Notes under the pieces: model-generated | Database searches by the model: none | What the model was told of the DNA's origin: nothing | Seen by the model: only the letters and a program-made list of their open reading frames with translations | Translations under genes and position numbers: made by a program | Part shown: positions 21,667 to 29,492 of the stretch, piece by piece | Layout of the letters: every line of letters starts with the position of its first letter | Numbering within the stretch: the stretch's first letter is position 1 | DNA from: Psychrobacter immobilis | Lineage (GTDB): Bacteria; Pseudomonadota; Gammaproteobacteria; Pseudomonadales; Moraxellaceae | Length of the DNA: 64,000 nt | Direction of reading: 5' to 3' | NCBI RefSeq assembly: GCF_904846065.1 | Contig: NZ_CAJGZV010000002.1 | Span: 1 to 64,000, forward strand

Positions 21667-22050
21667 TTATTTCTTTTTCCACGTTTGACTGCGTGAGAAT
21701 GGACCGATATAACCTTTTAGATTTAAGGTGTTGCCACTCAAATTTGCGGTCATACGATAGTCTTTGCCTTTTTCAGGATCAGTGATCGTACCGCCACTAT
21801 ATTTGCCACCACCATCAGACTTTAAACCTTTAATAATGGTCGTACCAACGTGCTTTTTGCCTTTGGCTGAGTTGGTAGCGATAAGCGTACCTGTTAGTAC
21901 ACCGTTTGACTCAGTAATCTTTACGGTACCTTTTGGCTTACCTTCATCAAATGTCTGCCACGTGGTATTGGCCAAAGGATCAGCGGCGAATGCCATGCTT
22001 GCTAAACTGATACCTGCAACAGCTAGAGTGGTTTTGGTAAATAATTTCAT
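21667..22050 (-). CDS. Secreted DUF2147-family protein
   Basis: From the ATG at 22050 the product is 127 residues, with a clear signal peptide (MKLFTKTTLAVAGISLASMAFAADP). The mature domain resembles DUF2147: NTTWQTFDEGKPKGTVKITESNGVLTGTL, then GGGKYSGGTITDPEKGKDYRM, and the closing GYIGPFSRSQTWKKK. This is a small periplasmic beta-rich domain with no known enzymatic role. The frame extends seven codons upstream to 22071, but MKLF has the better signal sequence. It stands alone, convergent with amtB. Confidence 0.85.
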   Translation of the reverse strand: MKLFTKTTLAVAGISLASMAFAADPLANTTWQTFDEGKPKGTVKITESNGVLTGTLIATNSAKGKKHVGTTIIKGLKSDGGGKYSGGTITDPEKGKDYRMTANLSGNTLNLKGYIGPFSRSQTWKKK

Positions 22051-22307
22051 AGACTGATTCCCTTCATACAATGATTACTCGAAACGTTATGTTTCTGATC
22101 TCCTAGGCTTATCCTTCGCTAAAATCCCTATTAACAGCTATGCGACTTTCTACTCTTTGGGAGTGGTTAGCGCATCTAAAAAAACTGCTCATCAAAATTT
22201 TATACGACATAAGCGATGTCTTGACTCATTATAAGCAATTTTAAGCTTTTGCCTAGTAATTTTTTTATAGTTTATTATTTCTATAAAAATTGAACTATAT
22301 CAAATAG

Positions 22308-22571
22308 TTACAAAAAAGGATTGTCAATATTTTTATCCAACCGGTCATCTTTTTCTTTTGACTTATGCTGACTATTATTGTAAATGGAATTATTTTCAAA
22401 TGCCTGAATAATCTTGCTTGTTAGTTCATGTAACTGTTGTGCTTGCTCATATCCAGTAGCATCAAGAGTCAAATCAATATCGCCATATATAATAATTTTA
22501 TCTGTTTGGTTTTCGATGACCAGCTCACCAATTTGCATGCTTTGGTGGTCATTGGCAAATGGATCAATCAT
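22308..22571 (-). CDS. Small hypothetical protein, 87 residues
   Basis: I do not recognise this protein. It starts MIDPFANDHQSMQIGELVIENQTDKIIIYGDIDLTLDATGYEQAQQLHEL. The middle could form a short beta-beta-alpha unit, and the C-terminal third is polar and low-complexity (Asn, Lys, Asp, Ser). The start is supported by an AGGAGA ribosome-binding site 6 nt before the ATG at 22571. It is flanked by AT-rich DNA and not obviously in an operon. It is probably real, with unknown role. Confidence 0.6.
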   Translation of the reverse strand: MIDPFANDHQSMQIGELVIENQTDKIIIYGDIDLTLDATGYEQAQQLHELTSKIIQAFENNSIYNNSQHKSKEKDDRLDKNIDNPFL

Positions 22572-22658
22572 TTGATTCTCCTTTTTATTAACAATATCTT
22601 GCGTAATTTTTGGATTTTTTGTACCTTTTATTATATATAGACTCGTGTCATAAAGGCA

Positions 22659-23552
22659 TTATGCTTGCAATTGGGCGATTACCCACTCAAGAATCGCCCA
22701 AACAAACAGCATCCAAGCCGGCTCTTCTGTTGGCTCATCCGGCAACTCGGAGCTTTCACCCGCCTTTAATGGCAGATCAAATGCCTGTGTTTTGGTTTTG
22801 GCATCCAAGACGGGCAGCACATCGATACCAATCCTGGTCGAGAGTTCATCAACACTAATAACCTCTATGCGCTCTGACTCATCATTGGGTGCATAATAGA
22901 CCCCTGCTTGATTAATCGCTGGTATGTAGACGGCTTTGAAAAAATGGCTGGGCACCAGTACACGATCTGCCAATTGCTTGGTTGTTTTTCCAGTAAAGGC
23001 TACTCCAGTAATGCTATAAACCTCTCCATATTGCTGGGTCAAATAGCGAGTGGCTGATTCAATATTACGCCAGATATAGCGATTGTTGCGCGGTGACTGC
23101 GGGGCGATATTGGCAAGACTAAAGCTATCATATTGTTGACTGCGATTCGCCATATCGGCATTGGGCGCTAAATGCCCGCGATCATAGCCAGAGCCTGAAT
23201 AGTCGGACAATGAAGCACGTGCGGATTTTGGTAACCTACTTTCTTCATGAAAGCTGTCTTCACGATCGATTTCTTTGGCTTGTTGTAAACGCTTGCGATC
23301 CAAATATTCTGCCGACCAAAGCGGTGTACGCGATACGCCAGAATACATAACGGCAAAACCATCCATGCATAAAGCTTGGGTTTTGTTGCTTAGCTTGGTA
23401 TTAATAAACTCAGGATAGACACCGCCATAAAAAGACTCGCTACACTGAGTAAAGTCATCAGCATGCGCTGAAGTTATGCTTACGACCACCGCCATCACGG
23501 TCATTGTAATACTGTTTTTCAAACGGGCATTGAGCCTACCGAAACTTATCAT
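22659..23552 (-). CDS. Secreted DNA/RNA non-specific endonuclease (NucA/NUC1 family)
   Basis: These metal-dependent nucleases cut DNA and RNA without sequence preference, usually outside the cytoplasm. The protein starts with a signal peptide ending ...VSITSAHADDF. The active-site DRGH motif is complete in YDRGHLAPNADMAN, near residue 123. The metal-ligand Asn appears in SPRNNRYIWRNIESATR near residue 155. The 297-residue length fits the family. A C-terminal acidic stretch (ESSELPDEPTEEPA) precedes a hydrophobic tail (WMLFVWAILEWVIAQL) that could be a membrane anchor. Likely roles are nutrient scavenging or defence against extracellular DNA. Confidence 0.9.
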   Translation of the reverse strand: MISFGRLNARLKNSITMTVMAVVVSITSAHADDFTQCSESFYGGVYPEFINTKLSNKTQALCMDGFAVMYSGVSRTPLWSAEYLDRKRLQQAKEIDREDSFHEESRLPKSARASLSDYSGSGYDRGHLAPNADMANRSQQYDSFSLANIAPQSPRNNRYIWRNIESATRYLTQQYGEVYSITGVAFTGKTTKQLADRVLVPSHFFKAVYIPAINQAGVYYAPNDESERIEVISVDELSTRIGIDVLPVLDAKTKTQAFDLPLKAGESSELPDEPTEEPAWMLFVWAILEWVIAQLQA

Positions 23553-23636
23553 TCAACTTTCAACCATCTATACTTGTCATTACGTATACGCTATCGTAGC
23601 AGGCGTTTGTAAATAAAGAAAGATAAGGTGCAAGTC

Positions 23637-23665
23637 GTGACATTCTAGACAGTATCCGCTATACT
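23637..23665 (+). promoter_or_regulatory. Sigma-70 promoter of tRNA-Ser
   Basis: GTGACA (23637-23642) and TATACT (23660-23665) are separated by 17 bp. They stand about 15 bp before the tRNA-Ser 5' end, the usual placement for a tRNA promoter. Confidence 0.75.
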
Positions 23666-23680
23666 AAGCCGTCTAAAAAC

Positions 23681-23771
23681 GGTGAAGTGGGTGAGTGGCT
23701 GAAACCGCACGCCTGGAAAGTGTGTATGCGTTAATAGCGTATCGAGGGTTCGAATCCCTCCTTCACCGCCA
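23681..23771 (+). tRNA. tRNA-Ser (anticodon GGA)
   Basis: The acceptor GGTGAAG pairs with CTTCACC at 23761-23767, with discriminator G and encoded CCA at 23769-23771. The anticodon arm is CGCCTGGAAAGTG with anticodon GGA. A long variable arm (TATGCGTTAATAGCGTA) and T-arm GAGGGTTCGAATCCCTC identify a class II serine tRNA. No integrase or direct repeat beside it suggests an integrated element. Confidence 0.97.
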
Positions 23772-23940
23772 ATCTTATTCTGCTTAATCAAAGCCTCTAG
23801 CTTTTCCCATCTGTTCAAACAACTCCGAAATACCTTTTAATCCAAAATACTTTCTGAAATTTTTAATTACAAACCTCTTTTTGGCTTAATCTATTTGCCT
23901 ATGTCATTTTGTAACCTTTTATTTATTACATTCCTCTCGC

Positions 23941-24666
23941 TTACGCCCCTCCCGCACCTTTACTTGATGTTTCGCTATTTTCTACCAACATCGCCGCAGC
24001 CGTTTTTTTGAGTATCGCCCACTGCTCATCGTCGACATAGATGCCTTCTTTCCATGCGCGCTGATGGGTTTCAAATAGCTCATCTGTCGATATTTTATGA
24101 TTGAAATGCTGTATGTCCTGTTCAATATCAAAATTTTGGGTCGCAATTTCAATAATCATATCATTGGTATTATAATTGGCTTGTGCTTGGTCAAAAAAGT
24201 ATAAATCAGGATACACAAAACCTTGATTTAACGTAAATAATGTATGCTTGGGCACAGAGCCATTGTCCCATTTAGCCAGACAAGCAAAGCCTTTGGCAGC
24301 CAGCCCCACCAGCTCGCTATAAGCCAACCAGCGGTTATGACAGTTCTGTAAATAAATATGAAAATGCGCCAAATCACCCATTTTTTCCAGAGCATAGTCA
24401 ATGATAGTCGGCAAGTGACAAGCCAAGCTGCTACCATGCAAATCTAAACGAATAGCGCCGTCTTGTTGATGGACGATATCGATTGGCGTATCGTGCTCAG
24501 TTAAGATATACGGACTGGCATTGTTAAAGTGTCTGATACCGTCCAAGCCCGCCATCTGTAACTCAGCAACCATAGTAGCAATCACATCCGCTTCGCCTAC
24601 TTCTCGGTGCATCCCAGTAAAGGCTTTGTGTACTATCGTCACGATTTCATTATGCGATACGATCAT
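23941..24666 (-). CDS. DUF3726-family protein of unknown function
   Basis: The N-terminus MIVSHNEIVTIVHKAFTGMHREVGEADVIATMVAELQMAGLDGI resembles DUF3726 proteins (S-x-NEI...A..A..G...G.AE......W....GL.G pattern). I name the family from memory of that pattern. No catalytic motif is recognised in the 241 residues; the C-terminal half has several Asp, His and Glu (YPDLYFF, DIEQDIQHFNHKIS). The gene overlaps the end of the 579-residue upstream gene by 17 bp, which implies translational coupling. It closes the six-gene cluster 31427-23941. Its function must be sought with that of its partner. Confidence 0.75.
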   Translation of the reverse strand: MIVSHNEIVTIVHKAFTGMHREVGEADVIATMVAELQMAGLDGIRHFNNASPYILTEHDTPIDIVHQQDGAIRLDLHGSSLACHLPTIIDYALEKMGDLAHFHIYLQNCHNRWLAYSELVGLAAKGFACLAKWDNGSVPKHTLFTLNQGFVYPDLYFFDQAQANYNTNDMIIEIATQNFDIEQDIQHFNHKISTDELFETHQRAWKEGIYVDDEQWAILKKTAAAMLVENSETSSKGAGGA

Positions 24667-26389
24667 GAGTCAAACCTCCCTGCTCTTTTGATAAATCGGG
24701 TAATAAAGGAAACAGCCATTCATCACTATGCACTTCTGCAAACAAAGGCGCACCTTGAAACAAGGTGATCCGCACCCAGCGATCTGATCTGGGATCGAAC
24801 TTGGTTGCCCCAAACATCGATAATTTACACCGTAACAGGTGCATGGGTAATGCGGTTTTATGCAAGACATTCATCTGAATATCGCCCAGTGGCTTATTTC
24901 CCATCGTCCAAACGCGGCGCGCAATCGAGCGATATTTTGGCTGATTTAAGATGAACTCTGAAATGAGCTGCTTTGGATCGGTGGGTTTCAACGCGAGATA
25001 CAGCTTATTCGCTTGCCGTGCGATGTCTAATGCAAGCTCACGATCAGCACCCGGTTCTTGCCCGCGCACGCCCATCCTTGGCTCTTCTTTATCCACCGAA
25101 CGATACCAAAACCAATAGCTATTATCGGGCTGGCTAAAATCAATATTAATCGCCCACTGATAATGTAGCTCTAATACATCGATTAAATCTTGGATCACCT
25201 TGCCTTTCGGTAACGATAGCGTTTCATCGGCATTTATTTTTTCTTGAAACTCATCGACACGCTCAGGATAGAGTTCCATCAAGCAAGAGATAATCACCTC
25301 TTGGCTCTCAAGGCTTAGATGATGGTGAGCTTGTAAGAACTCCGCCCATGTACTGTAGTGATTAATGGTTGCCATCAAAGTATTTTGTAATACGGCTAAC
25401 TCTGCAACGACCGCTTCATTGAGTTTGATTTGCGACTCATTGATAGTGACAATCTCGCTAAAATGCTGAATAGCACGTTTGATTAAACTGGCAAAATATA
25501 CGGTTTTTTTGGGTTCAATCTGGCAGATCAGTGTCACTTGCAACGCTTCTTCACGGGTAGTTAGCCATTGATCGACGACACAAGGATGGTTGATTAGATA
25601 CGGTGCCATGCCCAGACCGGTGGCGTTACCAACTCCCAAGTAACGCTTAATCTCTGGATGCAGCACAGCGGCGTTGTTACCGCCTTTTTGCTTTGCCAAA
25701 TAATCGACCCAATCTAAGCTAAACTCACGCAGCAAATACACGGCACACATCTGCGCTCGAAAGGATTGATCAAAATCTGCACTGTGATCTAACGGTTTGA
25801 AGTCATAAATACCAAACTTACCATTGCCATACACGGCAGTAGTGCGCAATATATAACCCACTTGCGCAAGTATATCTAAATCTGGTTGCTGACCAACGGC
25901 GAGTGAGCTAACGATATGATCAAAGACCCGTACGCTCTTATTTGCTCTTGCCAGCACCATCACCATATTAGAGTTGCGACCTGCTTCTTGCAGCGGTACG
26001 TTGGCTTGTAGATTACCCAGTAATTCCTCACTTATCTCACCAAAGACCAAACCAAAGGTCACATCCCATTTTTGGGCAATCACCCTATCATTACGCTCTT
26101 CATCAGCCAGCTCATTACAAAATACCACCAGATGATACAGATGCTCTGGAGTATTGAGGCGATAAATAACCGTGCCATAGCCTTGCTCATCAAAATCCCA
26201 CAAATGGGTACTGAGCGTCCATTGCTCTCTATCAATCTTACGCAGTAACGTGCGCACAAAGCTAATGCGAGTTTGGTGCATCGCGCCCAACCTTTCTGCA
26301 TTCATAATCACGTCACGAGTACGAAATTCAGTGCTAAGTTGCGGCGGCTTGATATTAATTCTTTCATTATTTGCATGAATCATATTCAT
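24650..26389 (-). CDS. Unrecognised 579-residue cytoplasmic protein of the BCCT/ALDH cluster
   Basis: I do not recognise this protein. It lacks a signal peptide and membrane segments, and I see no Rossmann, P-loop, flavin or iron-sulfur signature. Residues 30-200 are rich in aromatic and charged positions (RISFVRTLLRKIDREQWTLSTHLWDFDEQGYGTVIYRL). The stretch YGNGKFGIYDFKPL near 190 and the C-terminal ARRVWTMGNKPLGDIQ and KFDPRSDRWVRITLFQGAPLFAEVHSDEWL look like conserved core segments. It is translationally coupled to the DUF3726 gene and follows the BCCT transporter by 126 bp. A catalytic role in the same catabolic route is inferred only from this context. Confidence 0.8.
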   Translation of the reverse strand: MNMIHANNERINIKPPQLSTEFRTRDVIMNAERLGAMHQTRISFVRTLLRKIDREQWTLSTHLWDFDEQGYGTVIYRLNTPEHLYHLVVFCNELADEERNDRVIAQKWDVTFGLVFGEISEELLGNLQANVPLQEAGRNSNMVMVLARANKSVRVFDHIVSSLAVGQQPDLDILAQVGYILRTTAVYGNGKFGIYDFKPLDHSADFDQSFRAQMCAVYLLREFSLDWVDYLAKQKGGNNAAVLHPEIKRYLGVGNATGLGMAPYLINHPCVVDQWLTTREEALQVTLICQIEPKKTVYFASLIKRAIQHFSEIVTINESQIKLNEAVVAELAVLQNTLMATINHYSTWAEFLQAHHHLSLESQEVIISCLMELYPERVDEFQEKINADETLSLPKGKVIQDLIDVLELHYQWAINIDFSQPDNSYWFWYRSVDKEEPRMGVRGQEPGADRELALDIARQANKLYLALKPTDPKQLISEFILNQPKYRSIARRVWTMGNKPLGDIQMNVLHKTALPMHLLRCKLSMFGATKFDPRSDRWVRITLFQGAPLFAEVHSDEWLFPLLPDLSKEQGGLTHDRIA

Positions 26390-26515
26390 AATTTCACTAC
26401 CTTACCTAATATATTGAGCCAGCAGCTTCGTTAATAATGCCAATGATGATATCTATCGGTAAATAAGTATTCAGCCGTTTTGAGGATCGTTGTTTTGACC
26501 TTGACCGTTTGGTAG

Positions 26516-28201
26516 TCAATCAGTTTTTTGAGTAAGCTTTTCCTTAGCGAGTTTTTCTTCGCTAATTTTATGTCTTACCTCTACCTGATTAGGTCGATAC
26601 AAGTCTTGCTCTCGCGCCATTTGCTGGGCAATTTGTGGCCCGTTCCATAGCGATGGCAGCAGGATAAAGGAGACAGGCACAGCGGTAATCACGATAAAAG
26701 ACTGCAACGCTGTCACGCCACCTGAACCAAGCGAGATTAAAACAATCGCTGTTACCCCCATCATGATGCCCCAAAAGGTACGAATCATGGCATTTGGCTC
26801 ACGCTCGCCACTGATGACCACACTGATGGTATAGGTCATCGAATCACCTGTCGTGACGATAAAAACGGTGGTTAAAATTAGAAATAATATCGAGGTAATT
26901 AAAGGAAAGGGTAATTGCTGGGTGACTGCTAATAGTGCACCAGGTAAGTTAAAGCCTTCAAACGCGCTACTGACACTGCCCGGATTGGCAATCTCAAACG
27001 CCAGACCAGAACCACCAACGACGGTGAACCAAAAGCAAGTAACGAGTGGCGCAATGATACAAACCGTGGTAATCAATTGACGAATCGTACGACCTCGTGA
27101 GATACGAGCAATAAATATCGCCATCATCGGGCCATAACCCAAGAACCAACCCCAAAAGAACACGGTCCAACCGCCAAGCCAGCCTTCATCACCGCGAAAA
27201 GTGGCCATCGGAATAAAGTTATCGACCATCGTGCCGACACCTTGAATATAACCATTGACGATAAAATTGGTCGGTCCAAATATCAAAATAAAGACCATCA
27301 GCGCAACTGCCAATATGACATTGAAGCGGCTGAGCAATTGCATGCCTCGAGCAAGACCACTGATCGCTGATAAGGTATAAAGCACAATCGCGAATATGAT
27401 AATGATAAGCTGGGTGGCAAAAGTATCAGGAATACCAAACAATTCATTCAGTGCATAGCTGGTCTGTAGACCCAAAAAACCAATAGGGCCAATCGTACCC
27501 GCAGCCACGGCGACGATACAGCAAGCATCGATAATCGCGCCCGTTTGACCAGTAAGTACGCGCTCACCAAACATAGGATAAAGAAGTGTGCGAGGTTTCA
27601 GCGGCAAACCTTTGTCATAATGCAAATGCATGACCACAATCGCGGTCAAACTACCGACAATCGACCACGCCAAAAATCCCCAATGCATAAAAGATTGTGA
27701 TAAGGCGTTAAATGCTCGTTGTTGCAAGTCTGGTGACTCACCGTATAAAGGAGGCGCTGACACGAAATGAGCAATAGGTTCTGCCGCCGCCCAAAAAACC
27801 CCACCGCCAGCCAACAATGTACAAAACAGGATGGCCATCCACTTGAAATTGTCCATTTCAGGCTTTGGTAAGTTGCCCAAAATCACACGACCCGTGCGAC
27901 CTGCACCAACCGCTAAAGCGATGACGAAAGTAGCGAGAAGCAGAATTTGCCAAAAAGGGCCAAAGATATTGGCCGACCATTTAAAACCAACATCCACAAT
28001 CGTTGCTAACTGTGCTTCTGCAAAAATCGCCATGAGCACAAAAATCGTAATAAACCCGCCACTATACCAAAAGGCAGGGTTTTTTAGCCCCAACGCATCA
28101 ATATCGGCAGCAGCTGGTACAGCGCTGACCTTATCCGCTGTGCTATTGGCAGCGTTTGAGCGTCCTTGCTCACCTTGGTTAAGTCCCTTTAAATCGGCCA
28201 T
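26516..28201 (-). CDS. BCCT-family transporter for a betaine-like compound
   Basis: BCCT carriers import betaines, choline, carnitine or related quaternary ammonium compounds. The 561-residue protein has about 12 membrane segments after a 45-residue hydrophilic N-terminus. The family signature is GWFLGYGPMMAIFIARISRGRTIRQL near residue 360. The aromatic part reads FFWGWFLGYGPMM, unlike the WWISWAP of glycine betaine carriers, so the substrate is probably not glycine betaine itself. It sits among catabolic genes rather than osmotic-stress genes, favouring uptake for growth. Substrate is unknown. Confidence 0.9.
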   Translation of the reverse strand: MADLKGLNQGEQGRSNAANSTADKVSAVPAAADIDALGLKNPAFWYSGGFITIFVLMAIFAEAQLATIVDVGFKWSANIFGPFWQILLLATFVIALAVGAGRTGRVILGNLPKPEMDNFKWMAILFCTLLAGGGVFWAAAEPIAHFVSAPPLYGESPDLQQRAFNALSQSFMHWGFLAWSIVGSLTAIVVMHLHYDKGLPLKPRTLLYPMFGERVLTGQTGAIIDACCIVAVAAGTIGPIGFLGLQTSYALNELFGIPDTFATQLIIIIFAIVLYTLSAISGLARGMQLLSRFNVILAVALMVFILIFGPTNFIVNGYIQGVGTMVDNFIPMATFRGDEGWLGGWTVFFWGWFLGYGPMMAIFIARISRGRTIRQLITTVCIIAPLVTCFWFTVVGGSGLAFEIANPGSVSSAFEGFNLPGALLAVTQQLPFPLITSILFLILTTVFIVTTGDSMTYTISVVISGEREPNAMIRTFWGIMMGVTAIVLISLGSGGVTALQSFIVITAVPVSFILLPSLWNGPQIAQQMAREQDLYRPNQVEVRHKISEEKLAKEKLTQKTD

Positions 28202-28391
28202 GATGTGGCTCCATATGCTAAGGCTAATGTTGCGTTTTAAATCAGAGGTATCGCAATGAGGATATAACCAGACAACCTCACTATATTATTGATTTCAAAG
28301 CTCTCTATTTCAAATGGGTATGCGCTATAAAAAGTCTGTCGTCTTATAACGATTTTTAGCGATGACTTGCTAGAATTATCCTTTAGGAATG

Positions 28392-28410
28392 AGCCTTTAA
28401 GCTAAAGGCT
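28392..28410. repeat. Small hairpin at the 3' end of the M19-like gene
   Basis: AGCCTTTA (28392-28399) and TAAAGGCT (28403-28410) form a perfect 8-bp stem over three bases, and include the stop codon of the minus-strand hydrolase gene. It may protect the transcript end or weaken read-through to the transporter gene. Confidence 0.5.
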
Positions 28411-29386
28411 TTAAACCACTCTCAAGAAAATCAAACCAGTTTTGACCGATGACTTTTCCAGCATCGCTTTCATTAAAGCCGTGTTTGAGCAGACCGTTAT
28501 AGATATTTTCCATACCGTCTTTACCAGCGAACCATAGCAAAGTATCTGGCCAACCTGAATTATTGGCATTGCCTTCACCGTAATCCATCGCTTTTGACCA
28601 ACGACCATTACGCATCCATTCAAGCACGGCTTGTGGTTGATTGAGACACAAGTCACTACCAATGGATAAATGCTCGACGCCATATTTATCAGCGCAATTG
28701 GCAATCATGGTACAGAAGTCATCAAGCGTACAATCACTACCATTCGGCAAATGAAACGGATATAAACTGAAACCTAGCAACCCGCCTGCTTGAGTTAATG
28801 CACTAATAACCGTATCCGATTTATTGCGTAGCGCGTCATGAGCCGTGGTTGGATTGGCATGACTGATACATATCGGACGCGATGAGATTTCTATCGCCTC
28901 AAGCGTTGAACGCTCAGCGCTGTGTGACATATCGATAATCATACCGACACGATTCATCTCAGCAATGGCTTGCTGACCAAAACGTGTGATGCCGCTGTCA
29001 TTCTGCTCATAACAACCTGTCGCCAGTAAGCTCTGATTGTTATAAGTCAGCTGCATAATCAATAGACCTAGGCGGCGCATCACGCTAATCAGGCCGATTT
29101 CGTCATCAATTGGCGAGCAGTTTTGTGCGCCAAAGAAGATGCCCACTTTACCCTGCTCTTTTGCCATGTTGATATCAGCCACTGAGTACACGGGTAATAT
29201 AAGATCTGAATTTTGCTCAAAGCGTGTGTGCCACTCGCTAAAGCGGCTCATGGTCTGACGGGCATCTTCGTGATAGACCAAGGTGGCATGTACCGCATTG
29301 ATACCACTGGCTTGTAGCATCTTAAAGTAGTCACGATCCCAATAGCTATACTGTAATCCGTCAATGACGATATGGTCTTGGTACAT
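28397..29386 (-). CDS. M19 (renal dipeptidase-like) family hydrolase, atypical
   Basis: The 329-residue protein has the amidohydrolase TIM-barrel of peptidase family M19. Seen: GIFFGAQNCSPIDDE (usually G.EG), MIIDMSHSAERSTLE and PICISHAN with the two histidines of the second metal site, and LSIGSDL with the late Asp. The N-terminal metal motif, normally DGHNDLP, is replaced by DGLQYSYWDRDYF, so the His-x-Asp ligands are absent. I recall the same GLQY...W pattern in M19-like proteins near dimethylglycine genes in Pseudomonas. It is unlikely to be an ordinary dipeptidase; hydrolysis of an amide or ring-opened intermediate is an inference. Confidence 0.82.
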   Translation of the reverse strand: MYQDHIVIDGLQYSYWDRDYFKMLQASGINAVHATLVYHEDARQTMSRFSEWHTRFEQNSDLILPVYSVADINMAKEQGKVGIFFGAQNCSPIDDEIGLISVMRRLGLLIMQLTYNNQSLLATGCYEQNDSGITRFGQQAIAEMNRVGMIIDMSHSAERSTLEAIEISSRPICISHANPTTAHDALRNKSDTVISALTQAGGLLGFSLYPFHLPNGSDCTLDDFCTMIANCADKYGVEHLSIGSDLCLNQPQAVLEWMRNGRWSKAMDYGEGNANNSGWPDTLLWFAGKDGMENIYNGLLKHGFNESDAGKVIGQNWFDFLESGLKPLA

Positions 29387-29492
29387 ATCAATTCCCTTTA
29401 ATACTTTTATCAGTAGCCGCTATCATTGGCTATTAAGTGCTTTTTCACACCGTGTCGCTTCGATAGCGGCGAGCAGTCTTGTTAAGATAGTT

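Noticed and set aside
23681..23940. Integrated element at tRNA-Ser
   Set aside because: No integrase, no duplicated tRNA 3' end and ordinary genes follow.
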